This document shows positions 55,155-63,481 of a stretch of DNA of 64,000 nt, in pieces. This DNA comes from an uncultured Methanomicrobiales archaeon. Lineage in GTDB: Archaea; Halobacteriota; Methanomicrobia; Methanomicrobiales; Methanospirillaceae. The DNA is taken from assembly GCA_949320185.1 (NCBI GenBank), contig CASGHK010000013.1:1-64000 (forward strand). The letters are read 5' to 3'. The first letter of the stretch is position 1, and each line of letters begins with the position of its first letter. Under the pieces are notes generated by a model. The model was not told the origin of the DNA. It ran no database searches and was given only the letters and a program-made list of their open reading frames with translations. The translations under genes and the position numbers were made by a program.

Positions 55155-55615
55155 CCCGCCGAGGGCCGCAGGGCCTCCTGATCAGCCCGATTCGGCACGG
55201 TACCGTGATCGACCACATCACCGCCGGCCAGGCGCTCAACGTCCTTCGGATCCTCGGCATCACCGGGACGACCGCCGAGGAGGTCTCGGTGGCGACGAAC
55301 GTCGCATCGGGGCGTGTCGGCAGGAAGGACATCGTCAAGATCGAGAACCGCGAGCTCCGGAAAGAGGAGGTCGACCGGATCGCGCTCCTCGCCCCGAGCG
55401 CGACGATCAACATCATCCGAGAGTTCGAGGTGATCGAGAAGAAGGGCGTCGAGCACCCGCGCGAACTGCTCGGGGTGGTCCGGTGCCCGAACCCGGGCTG
55501 CATCACGAACACGGCAGAGCCGGCCCGCTCACGCTTCATCGTCGTCTCGAACGGGTTGCGGTGCCACTACTGCGACTGGCTGATCTCGAAGGAGATCGCC
55601 GAGCATATCCTCTGA
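55151..55615 (+). CDS. pyrI: Aspartate carbamoyltransferase regulatory chain
   Basis: 154 residues. The N-terminal nucleotide-binding domain (LLISPIRHGTVIDHITAGQALNVLRILG) senses ATP/CTP. The C-terminal zinc domain has the four-cysteine set CPNPGC and CHYC. It ends the operon DHH, PUA, NAC, trmI, pyrB, pyrI. Confidence 0.96.
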   Translation: MTRRGPQGLLISPIRHGTVIDHITAGQALNVLRILGITGTTAEEVSVATNVASGRVGRKDIVKIENRELRKEEVDRIALLAPSATINIIREFEVIEKKGVEHPRELLGVVRCPNPGCITNTAEPARSRFIVVSNGLRCHYCDWLISKEIAEHIL

Positions 55616-55724
55616 CCCACTCATCATTTCCGCCGGGACTCGGGGGCAGGCGCCTGGAGAGCCCGGTCCATTCGGCCGGTAACGGCCCCACCATATTTAG
55701 GCTCGGCCGTCGAGATCTGCTGAC

Positions 55725-56918
55725 ATGGAGTCGAAGGTCCCGGCGGAGGAGCTCGAGCACCGTCTGAGCCGCTTCCGGCGACTGATGGACGACGCCGACC
55801 CGGGGTGGGAACTCGCCGCCATCCTGAGCAAGGTCAACCTCTACTACTTCACCGGCACCATGCAGGACGGCATGCTGCTGGTCCCAAGGGACAAAGACCC
55901 CTGTCTCTGGGTCCGTCGCAGTTACGAGCGGGCAATGGACGAGTCGAACTTCTCCGAGATCCGCCCGATGCGGAGCTACCGTGATGCCGCGGCGGCAACC
56001 GGTCATGTCCCGGCAACGATCCACCTCGAGACCGAGCAGGTTCCGATCGCCGTCTGCTCCCGCCTCCGCCGGCATTTCTCGTTCGGCGACGTCCGGGCGC
56101 TCGACGGTGAGGTAGCCCGGGCCCGGGCGGTCAAGAGCCCGTTCGAGCTTGCCCGGATCGAGCAGTCCGGAGCAGTCCACCGCCGTGTCCTTGAGGACCG
56201 CGTCCCCGAGGTCCTCCGCCAGGGCATGACCGAAGCCGAGCTGACGACCGAGGTCTACTCCCTGATGATCGAGGAGGGGCACCACGGGATCGTCCGGTTC
56301 GGCATGTTCGAGTCCGAGATCCTGCTGGGCCTGATCGGCTTCGGCGAGAGTTCGATCTACCCGACGTATCTCGACAGCCCGGGCGGCAACGCGGGAATGT
56401 CGCCGGCCGTGCCGCTGTACGGGAGCAGGAGGCGGCGCCTCGGGGACGGTGACCTCGTCTTCGTCGACATCGGGTGTGGGGTTGCCGGGTACCACACGGA
56501 CAAGACCATGACCTACGTCTTCGGCCGAGAACTCCCGGAGGAGGCCGTCGCCGCCCACGAGCGGTGCGTCGCGATCCAGGACGCCCTCGCCCGCCTCCTC
56601 GTGCCCTCGGCGTGCCCTTCGGAGATCTACGAGACGGTCACGGCCGACCTCGATCCCGCGTTCCTCGAGAACTTCATGGGCTACGGCTCTCGGAGCGTGC
56701 AGTTCCTGGGGCACGGGATAGGGCTCGAGATCGCGGAGAGCCCGGTGATCGCCCGGGGTTTCTTCGACCCCCTCGAGGCCGGGATGACGATCGCGCTCGA
56801 ACCCAAGAAGGGGATCACCGGAGTCGGGATGGTCGGCATCGAGAACACCTTCGTGGTCGAGCCGGGCGGGGGCCGGAGCGTTACCGGCCGACACCCCGGG
56901 CTGATGCCGATCGGGTAG
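55725..56918 (+). CDS. M24-family Xaa-Pro aminopeptidase-like protein
   Basis: 397 residues: an N-terminal creatinase-like domain (about 1-140) and a C-terminal pita-bread domain. Metal ligands are seen in FVDIGCGVAGYHTDKTMTY (two Asp), LGHGIGLEIAE (His), a Glu in ALEPKKGI and a late Glu in GIENTFVV. The set is complete, so a metal-dependent peptidase is likely. The IGCGVAGYHTD phrase differs slightly from true Xaa-Pro dipeptidases, so the substrate is open. Confidence 0.87.
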   Translation: MESKVPAEELEHRLSRFRRLMDDADPGWELAAILSKVNLYYFTGTMQDGMLLVPRDKDPCLWVRRSYERAMDESNFSEIRPMRSYRDAAAATGHVPATIHLETEQVPIAVCSRLRRHFSFGDVRALDGEVARARAVKSPFELARIEQSGAVHRRVLEDRVPEVLRQGMTEAELTTEVYSLMIEEGHHGIVRFGMFESEILLGLIGFGESSIYPTYLDSPGGNAGMSPAVPLYGSRRRRLGDGDLVFVDIGCGVAGYHTDKTMTYVFGRELPEEAVAAHERCVAIQDALARLLVPSACPSEIYETVTADLDPAFLENFMGYGSRSVQFLGHGIGLEIAESPVIARGFFDPLEAGMTIALEPKKGITGVGMVGIENTFVVEPGGGRSVTGRHPGLMPIG

Positions 56919-56993
56919 CGCTCCTCGCCACGGGGTCTGCTATCTCCATTTTCCATCTCGGGCTCTGAGTTCTCGGCACTCGCTGTCCGGCCC

Positions 56994-57455
56994 CTATTCC
57001 CCGATCAGATGCCCATGCTCATCGATCTCGCCACGGTAGATCCGGGTCGAGGAGATCCACCGCCCATCCTCCGCCAGCACGCAGGTGATCTGGTGGATGT
57101 CGACCTTTCTCATCTGTCGCTCCCTGCGGAGGCGGTTGATCTCGATCGCCACCGGCAGGGTCTCCTCCGAGACCACAATCGCGTCGAAGTCCCGGTCGAG
57201 CGCGGAGCCGAACCGGTCGAAGAGGGGCACGATCTCGTAGGCGGTGGCATACCCCCCCTCGCGGACGAACCGTTCGATCCCGGCCTTGCGGCTGTCATAG
57301 GGCCTGACGGGGTGTGTCTTCGACCCGGCGAACTGGTCGGAGCTCAGCCCGATGATCACGCGTCCGCCCGGGCCAGCAAGCTCGAACGACCGGGCGAGGA
57401 GCCTCCGGTGCCCGTCGTGGAGCGGGTCGAAGGTGCCCCCCACCATAATCTTCAT
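56994..57455 (-). CDS. coaD: Phosphopantetheine adenylyltransferase, archaeal type
   Basis: Adds AMP to 4'-phosphopantetheine in CoA synthesis. The 153 residues start MKIMVGGTFDPLHDGHRRLL, with the nucleotidyltransferase T/HxGH signature near residue 15. They also carry VRPYDSRKAGIERFV and ISSTRIYRGEID, the archaeal form of the ISS(T/S)xIR motif. The start codon is only 5 bp from that of the divergent carbonic-anhydrase-like gene. Confidence 0.92.
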   Translation of the reverse strand: MKIMVGGTFDPLHDGHRRLLARSFELAGPGGRVIIGLSSDQFAGSKTHPVRPYDSRKAGIERFVREGGYATAYEIVPLFDRFGSALDRDFDAIVVSEETLPVAIEINRLRRERQMRKVDIHQITCVLAEDGRWISSTRIYRGEIDEHGHLIGE

Positions 57456-57460
57456 GCCCC

Positions 57461-57976
57461 ATGCGTATCCACCTCTCCGGTAATATGGATGCTGGTACGG
57501 TCGGCGCTGAAGTCTTCGTCGCCCCGAATGCAACGGTCCTCGGCGATGTGACGCTGGGGGACCGTGTCGGGATCTGGTTCGGGGCCGTCGTCAGGGCAGA
57601 CAAGGACCGGATCTCGATTGGTCCCGACTCGAATGTCCAGGACAACTGTGTCGTCCACACTTCGGACGGTCACCCCGTCCTTATCGGGCGGGAGGTGTCG
57701 GTCGGGCACGGTGCGGTCCTCCACGGGTGCACGATCGGCGACCGGGTGCTCGTCGGGATGGGGGCGATCGTGCTGAACGGTGCGGAGATAGGCGAGGACA
57801 CCCTGATCGGGGCCGGCGCGCTCGTCACCGAGGGGGCACGGATCCCACCTGGCTCGGTCGTCATCGGCGTCCCCGGGAAGGTCGTGAAGGCGACGACTCC
57901 AGAGCAGCGAGCACACATCCGGCAGAACGCGGCGGCGTACTTCGAACTCGCGGGGCGGTACCGGGATGGCACCTAG
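57461..57976 (+). CDS. Gamma-class carbonic anhydrase-like hexapeptide protein
   Basis: 171 residues of left-handed beta-helix repeats. The zinc histidines of gamma carbonic anhydrases are present in order: CVVHTSDG, then VSVGHGAVLHGC. The VRADKDRI segment also fits. It may hydrate CO2 or act in another hexapeptide role. The ATG at 57461 gives the family-length N-terminus; an ATG at 57485 would be shorter. It overlaps the HdrA-like gene by 11 bp, so it is part of a four-gene operon. Confidence 0.85.
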   Translation: MRIHLSGNMDAGTVGAEVFVAPNATVLGDVTLGDRVGIWFGAVVRADKDRISIGPDSNVQDNCVVHTSDGHPVLIGREVSVGHGAVLHGCTIGDRVLVGMGAIVLNGAEIGEDTLIGAGALVTEGARIPPGSVVIGVPGKVVKATTPEQRAHIRQNAAAYFELAGRYRDGT

Positions 57977-59246
57977 CGTCGTCGTCGTCGGCGCCGGGGT
58001 GGCGGGGTGTCAGACTGCCCTGGACATCGCCAACCATGGGCTGAACGTTCACCTGGTCGAGCGCGAGCCCTCGATCGGGGGCCGGATGGCCCAGCTCGAC
58101 AAGACCTTCCCGACCAACGACTGCTCGATGTGCATCCTCTCCCCCAAGATGGTCGAGGTCTCCCGCCACCCACGGATCCAGGTCCATACCCTCTCCGAGC
58201 TGACCCGGGTGGAGGGGGAACGCGGCAGATTCTCGGTGACCATCACCGAGCACCCCCGGTTCGTCGACGAGAGCCTCTGCAACGGGTGCGGCGACTGCAT
58301 CGCCGTCTGCCCGGTTGAGGTCTACAACCGGTTCGATGCCGGCGTTGGCGTTCGTAAGGCGATCTACACCCCTCATGCTCAGGCGGTACCGAACGTGGTC
58401 GTTCGGGACACGGTCCACTGCATCGAGTGCGGGCTCTGCTACGATGTCTGCGGTCTCGATGCGATCCGGCGGGAGGACCAGGACCGGGAGGTGACGCTCG
58501 ACGCCGCGGCGATCGTCCTCTCGACCGGGTACGACCCGATCGATCCCCGGTGCAAGCCCCAGTATCACTATGGGGAGGATCCGGACGTGATCACCAGCCT
58601 GGAACTCGAGCGGATGATCAACGCATCAGGCCCGACCGGTGGGAAGGTCCGCAGGCTCTCGAACGGAAAGACGCCCCGTTCGATCGCGTTCATCCAGTGC
58701 GTGGGCTCGCGTGACCAGCAGCAGGGCCGACCCTGGTGTTCGGCCGTCTGTTGCATGCAGGCGATCAAGAACGCCCAGCTGATCAAGGAGAAGTCGCCCG
58801 AGACCGAAGTCGCGATCTGTTATATGGACGTGCGGGCTCACGGAAAGGGGTATGAAGAGTATTACGAGCGCGCCCGCTCGCTTGGCGTCCGTTTCGTCCG
58901 TGGGATGCCCGGGGAGGTCCAGCGGTCCGCGACAGGCCCGCTCAGGCTCCCGGTCGAGGACACCTTCACCGGGGAGATGCTTGTGCTCGAACCCGAGCTC
59001 GTTGTCCTCTCGATCGGGCTTCAGCCCTCTGCCGGTGTGACCGAACTGGCGCAGGTGGTCGGGATCGACCTGGAGGAGACGGGCTTCTACCGGTCCGCCG
59101 ACGACCTGTTGAACGCTGTTGAGGCGGGCAGGGGCGGGGTCTATTTTGCGGGTGCCGGCCTCGGGCCCCGGGACATCCCGGACTCGGTCGCCCAGGGCGG
59201 CGCCGCGGCGGCTCGGGCCTGTATCGACGCCTTCAGGGTGGCCTAG
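57966..59246 (+). CDS. Short HdrA/QmoA-like iron-sulfur flavoprotein
   Basis: 426 residues. It resembles the FAD part of heterodisulfide reductase subunit A but is much shorter than HdrA (about 650), closer to QmoA. Seen in order: the FAD loop VVGAGVAGCQTALDIA, GGRMAQLDKTFPTNDCSMC, two ferredoxin motifs (CNGCGDCIAVCPVE about 107 and CIECGLCYDVCG about 155), and CVGSRD with CSAVCCMQAIKNA. It could bifurcate or relay electrons. It lies between a carbonic-anhydrase-like gene and mtnA and has no HdrB or HdrC next to it. Confidence 0.85.
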   Translation: MAPSVVVVGAGVAGCQTALDIANHGLNVHLVEREPSIGGRMAQLDKTFPTNDCSMCILSPKMVEVSRHPRIQVHTLSELTRVEGERGRFSVTITEHPRFVDESLCNGCGDCIAVCPVEVYNRFDAGVGVRKAIYTPHAQAVPNVVVRDTVHCIECGLCYDVCGLDAIRREDQDREVTLDAAAIVLSTGYDPIDPRCKPQYHYGEDPDVITSLELERMINASGPTGGKVRRLSNGKTPRSIAFIQCVGSRDQQQGRPWCSAVCCMQAIKNAQLIKEKSPETEVAICYMDVRAHGKGYEEYYERARSLGVRFVRGMPGEVQRSATGPLRLPVEDTFTGEMLVLEPELVVLSIGLQPSAGVTELAQVVGIDLEETGFYRSADDLLNAVEAGRGGVYFAGAGLGPRDIPDSVAQGGAAAARACIDAFRVA

Positions 59247-59248
59247 GC

Positions 59249-60262
59249 GTGGACCGGACCATCTGGTGGGACCACCAGGCTGATCGAATCGGCCTCGTCG
59301 ACCAGACCCTCCTCCCCGGGCGGTACGAGGCGACCGCCTGCGCCGCGATCGACGAACTGGTCGAGGCGATCCAGGTCCTCCGCGTCCGTGGGGCTCCCGC
59401 GCTCGGTGTTGCCGGTGCGTACGGCGTCGCGCTCGCCGCCCGGACCATCACGGCCGACGACCTTGAAGAGTACGTATCACGCGTCCGGGAGGCATCGAAC
59501 AGGGTGCGCTCGGCCCGGCCGACGGCCGTTAACCTCGCCTGGGGTGTCGACCGGGCACTCGAATCGATCGGGGATGCGGGGGACGCGGACGAGGTCCGGG
59601 CCCGTACACTCGCCGCCGCTGAACGGCTCGCGGAGGAAGACCTCGTGATGTGCCGCGCGCTCGGTGCCCACGGAGCGGCACTCATCCCCGACGGTGCCAC
59701 CGTGCTCACCCACTGCAACGCGGGCGCCCTCGCCTGCGTGGGGTGGGGCACAGCGCTCGGCGTGGTCCGTTCCGCGGTCGAGGCCGGCAAGCGCGTGAAT
59801 GTGATCGCCTGCGAGACGCGCCCGCTCCTCCAGGGTGCACGTCTGACCGCCTACGAGCTCCAGCGCGACGGTATTCCCGTCACCGTCTGTCCGGACTCTG
59901 CCGCCGCTCACCTGATGCACGAGGGAGGGATCGACGTCGTAATCGTCGGCGCCGACCGGATCTGCCGGGATGCAGTCTTCAACAAGGTCGGGACCTACAT
60001 GCACGCGATCACGGCCCACCACCACGGGATCCCGTTCTACGTCGCCGCTCCCTCATCCACGCTGGACCCGGACCTGCCGGGGGCGGGCATCGAGATCGAG
60101 GAGCGGGGAAGAGACGAGGTCGCCTGCTATGGCGGCACTTCGACCGTTCCCGCCGGCGTCCCGGTCAGGAACCCGGCCTTCGACCTGACGCCGCTCGACC
60201 TCGTGACCGCCGTGATCACCGAGAAGGGGGTCTTCTCTGACCCCACCGCCCTCTTTCCATGA
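59249..60262 (+). CDS. mtnA: S-methyl-5-thioribose-1-phosphate isomerase-like aldose-ketose isomerase
   Basis: 337 residues of the MtnA/eIF2B-like family. RVRGAPALGVAGAYG, LTHCNAGALACVGWGTALG (catalytic Cys), ETRPLLQGARLTAYEL and VIVGADRI (catalytic Asp) are all present. The family includes MTR-1-P isomerase and ribose-1,5-bisphosphate isomerase; the full length and motif wording favour MtnA. A GTG start follows the HdrA-like stop by 2 bp. Confidence 0.88.
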   Translation: MDRTIWWDHQADRIGLVDQTLLPGRYEATACAAIDELVEAIQVLRVRGAPALGVAGAYGVALAARTITADDLEEYVSRVREASNRVRSARPTAVNLAWGVDRALESIGDAGDADEVRARTLAAAERLAEEDLVMCRALGAHGAALIPDGATVLTHCNAGALACVGWGTALGVVRSAVEAGKRVNVIACETRPLLQGARLTAYELQRDGIPVTVCPDSAAAHLMHEGGIDVVIVGADRICRDAVFNKVGTYMHAITAHHHGIPFYVAAPSSTLDPDLPGAGIEIEERGRDEVACYGGTSTVPAGVPVRNPAFDLTPLDLVTAVITEKGVFSDPTALFP

Positions 60263-60954
60263 CCCTCGACTTCTCCGCGGTATTTCTGTTGATCGGCGAA
60301 CTGGCCGTACTGGCCGTGCTCGTCGTCCTGGTCGTCGCGCTCATCCTGCTCGCCCTCACCCTTTTATCGATCCGCTCCGGCCGTCTCTACTTTCCGAACC
60401 TCCTCCGGCCCGGGCTGACGGCCCTGGAAGGGGTGATGAGAGCGCTCTTCAAGGCGGTCGGGCTCGAGGACCAGGAGATGCTCGCGTTCTTTGTCACGCT
60501 GGGGAACACGATGAACGCGCAGGCCTTCGCGGAGGTACCGGTCGACGAACGGGCGATCTTCCTTCCTCAGTGTCTCAGGAACGCCCGGTGCCCGGCTGAC
60601 CTGACCCCGGAGGGGCTCCGGTGCAAGCGATGCGGCCGATGCACGGTGGGGGAGGCGATCAGGGTTCTCGAGACGCTCGGCTATCGGGTCTTCATTGTGC
60701 CGGGCTCGTCGTTCATAAAAAGGATGGTGAAGAAGTACCGTCCTCGCGCATTGATCGGGGTCGGGTGCCTCGCCGAGGTGAAGGAGGGACTCGAGATGGC
60801 CGAACGCCTCGGGCTGGTCGGCATGGGCGTGGTGAGCCTGAAAGATGGATGCGTCGAGACCCTGGTGGACTGGAACACGCTCTACGATGTCGCCCTCCTG
60901 GGGCTTCCTCCGTCATCCGTTCCCGAAGACCTTCACCTGCCGGCCGACGAGTAG
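60259..60954 (+). CDS. DUF116 membrane protein
   Basis: 231 residues: one or two hydrophobic helices at the start (about 8-38), then the DUF116 domain. A cysteine-rich block (LPQCLRNARCPADLTPEGLRCKRCGRC, about 94-121) probably binds a metal or iron-sulfur cluster. The later KDGCVETLVDW segment is also conserved. Function is unknown. It starts by ATGA overlap with mtnA, and its last 42 bp overlap the convergent bactofilin-like gene. Confidence 0.85.
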   Translation: MTLDFSAVFLLIGELAVLAVLVVLVVALILLALTLLSIRSGRLYFPNLLRPGLTALEGVMRALFKAVGLEDQEMLAFFVTLGNTMNAQAFAEVPVDERAIFLPQCLRNARCPADLTPEGLRCKRCGRCTVGEAIRVLETLGYRVFIVPGSSFIKRMVKKYRPRALIGVGCLAEVKEGLEMAERLGLVGMGVVSLKDGCVETLVDWNTLYDVALLGLPPSSVPEDLHLPADE

Positions 60955-61335
60955 GCCGCTCGTGATCCGACCGTGGATCAGGATCAACCCCTCGGTTCGG
61001 ACATCGCCGATGATCACCCCGGGCCGGAGGAGGACCGTCCCGGTGGTCTCGATCCCTTTGATATGCGCACCGTCGGCGACCGTTATGTCCCCGGTGCCGA
61101 TCAGCGGTCCGCGGACGACCGCGTGGTGGCCGATCATCGCCTCCCGGCAGTCGACCCGTCCCCCGACCGTGCTGAGGGGCCCGAGATCGAGCCGGCCGTT
61201 CACGAGGAGGTCGCCCCAGACGTGGCTGTCGGGGGGAAGGACGAGGTCACCAGGCACCCGGAGGTTCCCATCGAAGACCGCTCCCCTCTCGGCGAGAAAG
61301 ACGTCGCCTGACCGTTTCAGTCGTGCCGGACCCAT
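60913..61335 (-). CDS. Bactofilin-like polymer-forming protein (second copy)
   Basis: 140 residues of beta-helix turns (for example VFDGNLRVPGDLVLPPDSHVWGDLLVNGRLDLG and LRPGVIIGDVRTEGLILIHGRI). This is a minimal form of the protein at 10599-11456, lacking the internal hydrophobic segment. Polymer-forming proteins of this kind make filaments in bacteria; archaeal roles are unknown. Its 3' end overlaps DUF116 by 42 bp in antisense. Confidence 0.7.
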   Translation of the reverse strand: MGPARLKRSGDVFLAERGAVFDGNLRVPGDLVLPPDSHVWGDLLVNGRLDLGPLSTVGGRVDCREAMIGHHAVVRGPLIGTGDITVADGAHIKGIETTGTVLLRPGVIIGDVRTEGLILIHGRITSGLLVGRQVKVFGNG

Positions 61336-61364
61336 GCGTCCCGTATATTCGTGTTCAGAGGGTA

Positions 61365-62207
61365 TCAGGATTGTGCGAGCACCGCCGCGACCGCGAAGGC
61401 GGCAAGCGCGACGAACATGCCCGCCTTGAGGAGGGTCGTTGCCCTGCACTCCTGGACGCATGTTCCCGTCTGGCAGCGGACCGCGCGCAGCACCCCACCG
61501 AGGATCAGGAGGTCTGCCGGGGCGATTAGCACGAGGTACGGAAGGCCCCACAGAGGGTACGGCAGGAACGAGGCAGCGATCCCGGCGAGGGTGAAGACGA
61601 AGGCCAACCGTACGGTCGTCCGGATCCCGAACCGCACCGAGAAGGTCCGCGCTCCTCCATCGCGGTCGCCCTCGACATCTTCGGCCGCCTTGAGAAGCTC
61701 GCGGGCGACCGTCCCGAGAAAGGTGATCAGAGCGAGAGGCAGCAGGACTCCGAATCGGTCGAGACCGGCCGCAACCCCGCCGAAGAGAAATACCGAGGCA
61801 GAGAGGTAGCCGACCGCGAGGTGCCCGACGAGCGCGATCCGCTTGAGGTGCGCCGCGTAGAGCCAGAGGAGTCCGGCGTTCCCGGCCGCCACCAGGAGTG
61901 GCAGGGCTCCAGCCGGTGCCGCGGCGAGGCACCCGAGGATAGAGAGGAGGGCCGCGTACCGGAGCGCTCCGGCCTCGGAGACCCTCCCCGACGGGATTGG
62001 CCGGTCGGGCCGGTTCACCCGGTCGATCGCGGCGTCGAAGAGGTCGTTCGCTGCATTGCCGGCGCCCGTCACGAAGAAGACACAGAGAAAGAGCCAGGCG
62101 ATGATCGGCCCCGGCTCGCCACCTGCGACCAGGTAGGCGAACAGTCCGATCAGGCCCGAGACCACGGCGTTCGTGGGACGGAGGATAGAGAGGTATCCGG
62201 ACAACAC
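61365..62207 (-). CDS. UbiA-family prenyltransferase, likely digeranylgeranylglyceryl-phosphate synthase
   Basis: 280 residues from a GTG at 62207 (a TTG follows directly). About eight or nine membrane helices are seen. The first Asp motif is NAANDLFDAAIDRVNRPDRPIPSG; the second is EDVEGDRDGGARTF. The latter resembles the DGGGP synthase that adds the second geranylgeranyl chain in archaeal lipid synthesis. A cysteine-rich insert (RCQTGTCVQEC) near the end is unusual. It starts 9 bp after the tRNA-Arg gene and may be transcribed with it. Confidence 0.87.
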   Translation of the reverse strand: MLSGYLSILRPTNAVVSGLIGLFAYLVAGGEPGPIIAWLFLCVFFVTGAGNAANDLFDAAIDRVNRPDRPIPSGRVSEAGALRYAALLSILGCLAAAPAGALPLLVAAGNAGLLWLYAAHLKRIALVGHLAVGYLSASVFLFGGVAAGLDRFGVLLPLALITFLGTVARELLKAAEDVEGDRDGGARTFSVRFGIRTTVRLAFVFTLAGIAASFLPYPLWGLPYLVLIAPADLLILGGVLRAVRCQTGTCVQECRATTLLKAGMFVALAAFAVAAVLAQS

Positions 62208-62216
62208 GGTTGGAGC

Positions 62217-62290
62217 GGGCGTGGAGGGATTCGAACCCCCGACCATCAACTTAGGAGGCTGACGCCCTATCCGGACTAGGCCACACGCCC
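62217..62290 (-). tRNA. tRNA-Arg (anticodon CCU)
   Basis: A 74-nt cloverleaf on the minus strand. The acceptor arms GGGCGTG and CACGCCC pair perfectly. The anticodon stem TCAGC/GTTGA encloses the loop CTCCTAA, giving anticodon CCU (reads AGG). The T-arm holds the usual GGTTCGAATCCC. No intron is seen and CCA is not encoded. A TATA element lies about 30 bp upstream. Confidence 0.93.
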
Positions 62291-62315
62291 AATGCCTCAA
62301 TACGTCTCCCGTCAG

Positions 62316-62326
62316 AGGTATAATGC
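62316..62326. promoter_or_regulatory. TATA element shared by divergent tRNA-Arg and trm1
   Basis: aggtataatgc contains a near-symmetric TATA core. It lies about 31 bp from the 5' end of the tRNA on one side and about 33 bp from the trm1 ATG on the other, so it can serve either direction. Confidence 0.5.
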
Positions 62327-62353
62327 TTGCGCGATATTGATACCCCTGGCTCG

Positions 62354-63481
62354 ATGGACCTGGTCCCAGTGACGGAGGGGAGGACGACGGTGCTCGTTCC
62401 AGCCCCCGACCCCTCCGCCTCGTTCCCTCCAGGCTCCGCCCCGGTCTTCTATAATCCCCGGATGGCGCTCAACCGCGATGCCACCGTGCTCTTCCTGCGC
62501 GCCCTGCCGGTGGAGTCGCGACCGGCCGACTACCTCGATGCGATGGGGGCGACCGGCCTTCGGGGTCTTCGGGTCGCCGGCGAGGTGGGGGTTCCGGTTA
62601 CGATCAACGACCGGAATCCCCGGGCCCTCGGGCTCGCGGCCCTGAACGCCGAGCGGCTCGGGCTCGTGATTGAGACGGTGCGGTCGGACGCGAACGCGCT
62701 CATGTCGTCCCGCCGGTTCGGCGCGGTCGACCTGGACCCTTTCGGCTCACCCGCCCCGTTCACGGATGCCGCCTGTCGCTCGGCAGTCCGGTACCTCTTC
62801 GTGACGGCGACGGACACGGCGCCGCTCTGCGGCGCCCACCTCCGGGCCGGTATGCGCCGGTACTTCGCGCGGCCGATGAACACCGAGTACCACGCTGAGG
62901 TCGGCCTCCGCGTCCTGCTCGGGTTCGTCGCCAGGGAACTGGTGAAGTACGATCGGGGTCTCGCCCCACTCTGCTGCTTCGCCCGGGAGCATTTCGTCCG
63001 GCTGCAGCTCGGCGTCCGGCCGGGAGCGGCGGCGGCGGATACGACTCTCGGCAGGATCGGGTACATCCACCAGTGCCCCTCCTGCCCGGGCCGGGTCGAG
63101 CAGATCGGCCTCGTGGCCGAACCGGAGATGTGCCCGGCGTGCGGCGGCACGACGGTCCCGATCGGGCCGCTCTGGCTCGGGTGTGTGAACGATCCGTCGA
63201 CGCTTGAAGCGATGCTGGCCTCCCTGCCGTCCGCCGGGCTCGAACGGGGGACAGCTCTCGAGAGGCTGCTCGCCACCCTCGTTGGCGAGCTCTCGACCGC
63301 CACGCACTACGACTACCACGTGCTCGCAAAAAGGGTCGGGGCCTCTCCTCCTCCGATCGAGACGGTGCTCGAACGGTTGAGGGGCGGGGGGTTCGCGGCG
63401 AGCCGGGCCCACTACTCGGGGACGGCAATCAAGACCGATGCGCCGCTGACACGCGTCATCGACGCCCTCACCGCGCCGTAA
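62354..63481 (+). CDS. trm1: tRNA (guanine-26-N2)-dimethyltransferase
   Basis: 375 residues. Trm1 methylates G26 of tRNAs with SAM. APVFYNPRMALNRDATVLFLRAL is the conserved start; the SAM site is YLDAMGATGLRGLRVA, and AVDLDPFGSPAPFTDAA holds the catalytic DPFG motif. A zinc ribbon (CPSCPG...CPACGG) lies at about 235-265. The ATG at 62354 was chosen to fit this N-terminus. It is divergent from a tRNA gene. Its 3' end overlaps the GTPase gene by 14 bp. Confidence 0.94.
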   Translation: MDLVPVTEGRTTVLVPAPDPSASFPPGSAPVFYNPRMALNRDATVLFLRALPVESRPADYLDAMGATGLRGLRVAGEVGVPVTINDRNPRALGLAALNAERLGLVIETVRSDANALMSSRRFGAVDLDPFGSPAPFTDAACRSAVRYLFVTATDTAPLCGAHLRAGMRRYFARPMNTEYHAEVGLRVLLGFVARELVKYDRGLAPLCCFAREHFVRLQLGVRPGAAAADTTLGRIGYIHQCPSCPGRVEQIGLVAEPEMCPACGGTTVPIGPLWLGCVNDPSTLEAMLASLPSAGLERGTALERLLATLVGELSTATHYDYHVLAKRVGASPPPIETVLERLRGGGFAASRAHYSGTAIKTDAPLTRVIDALTAP

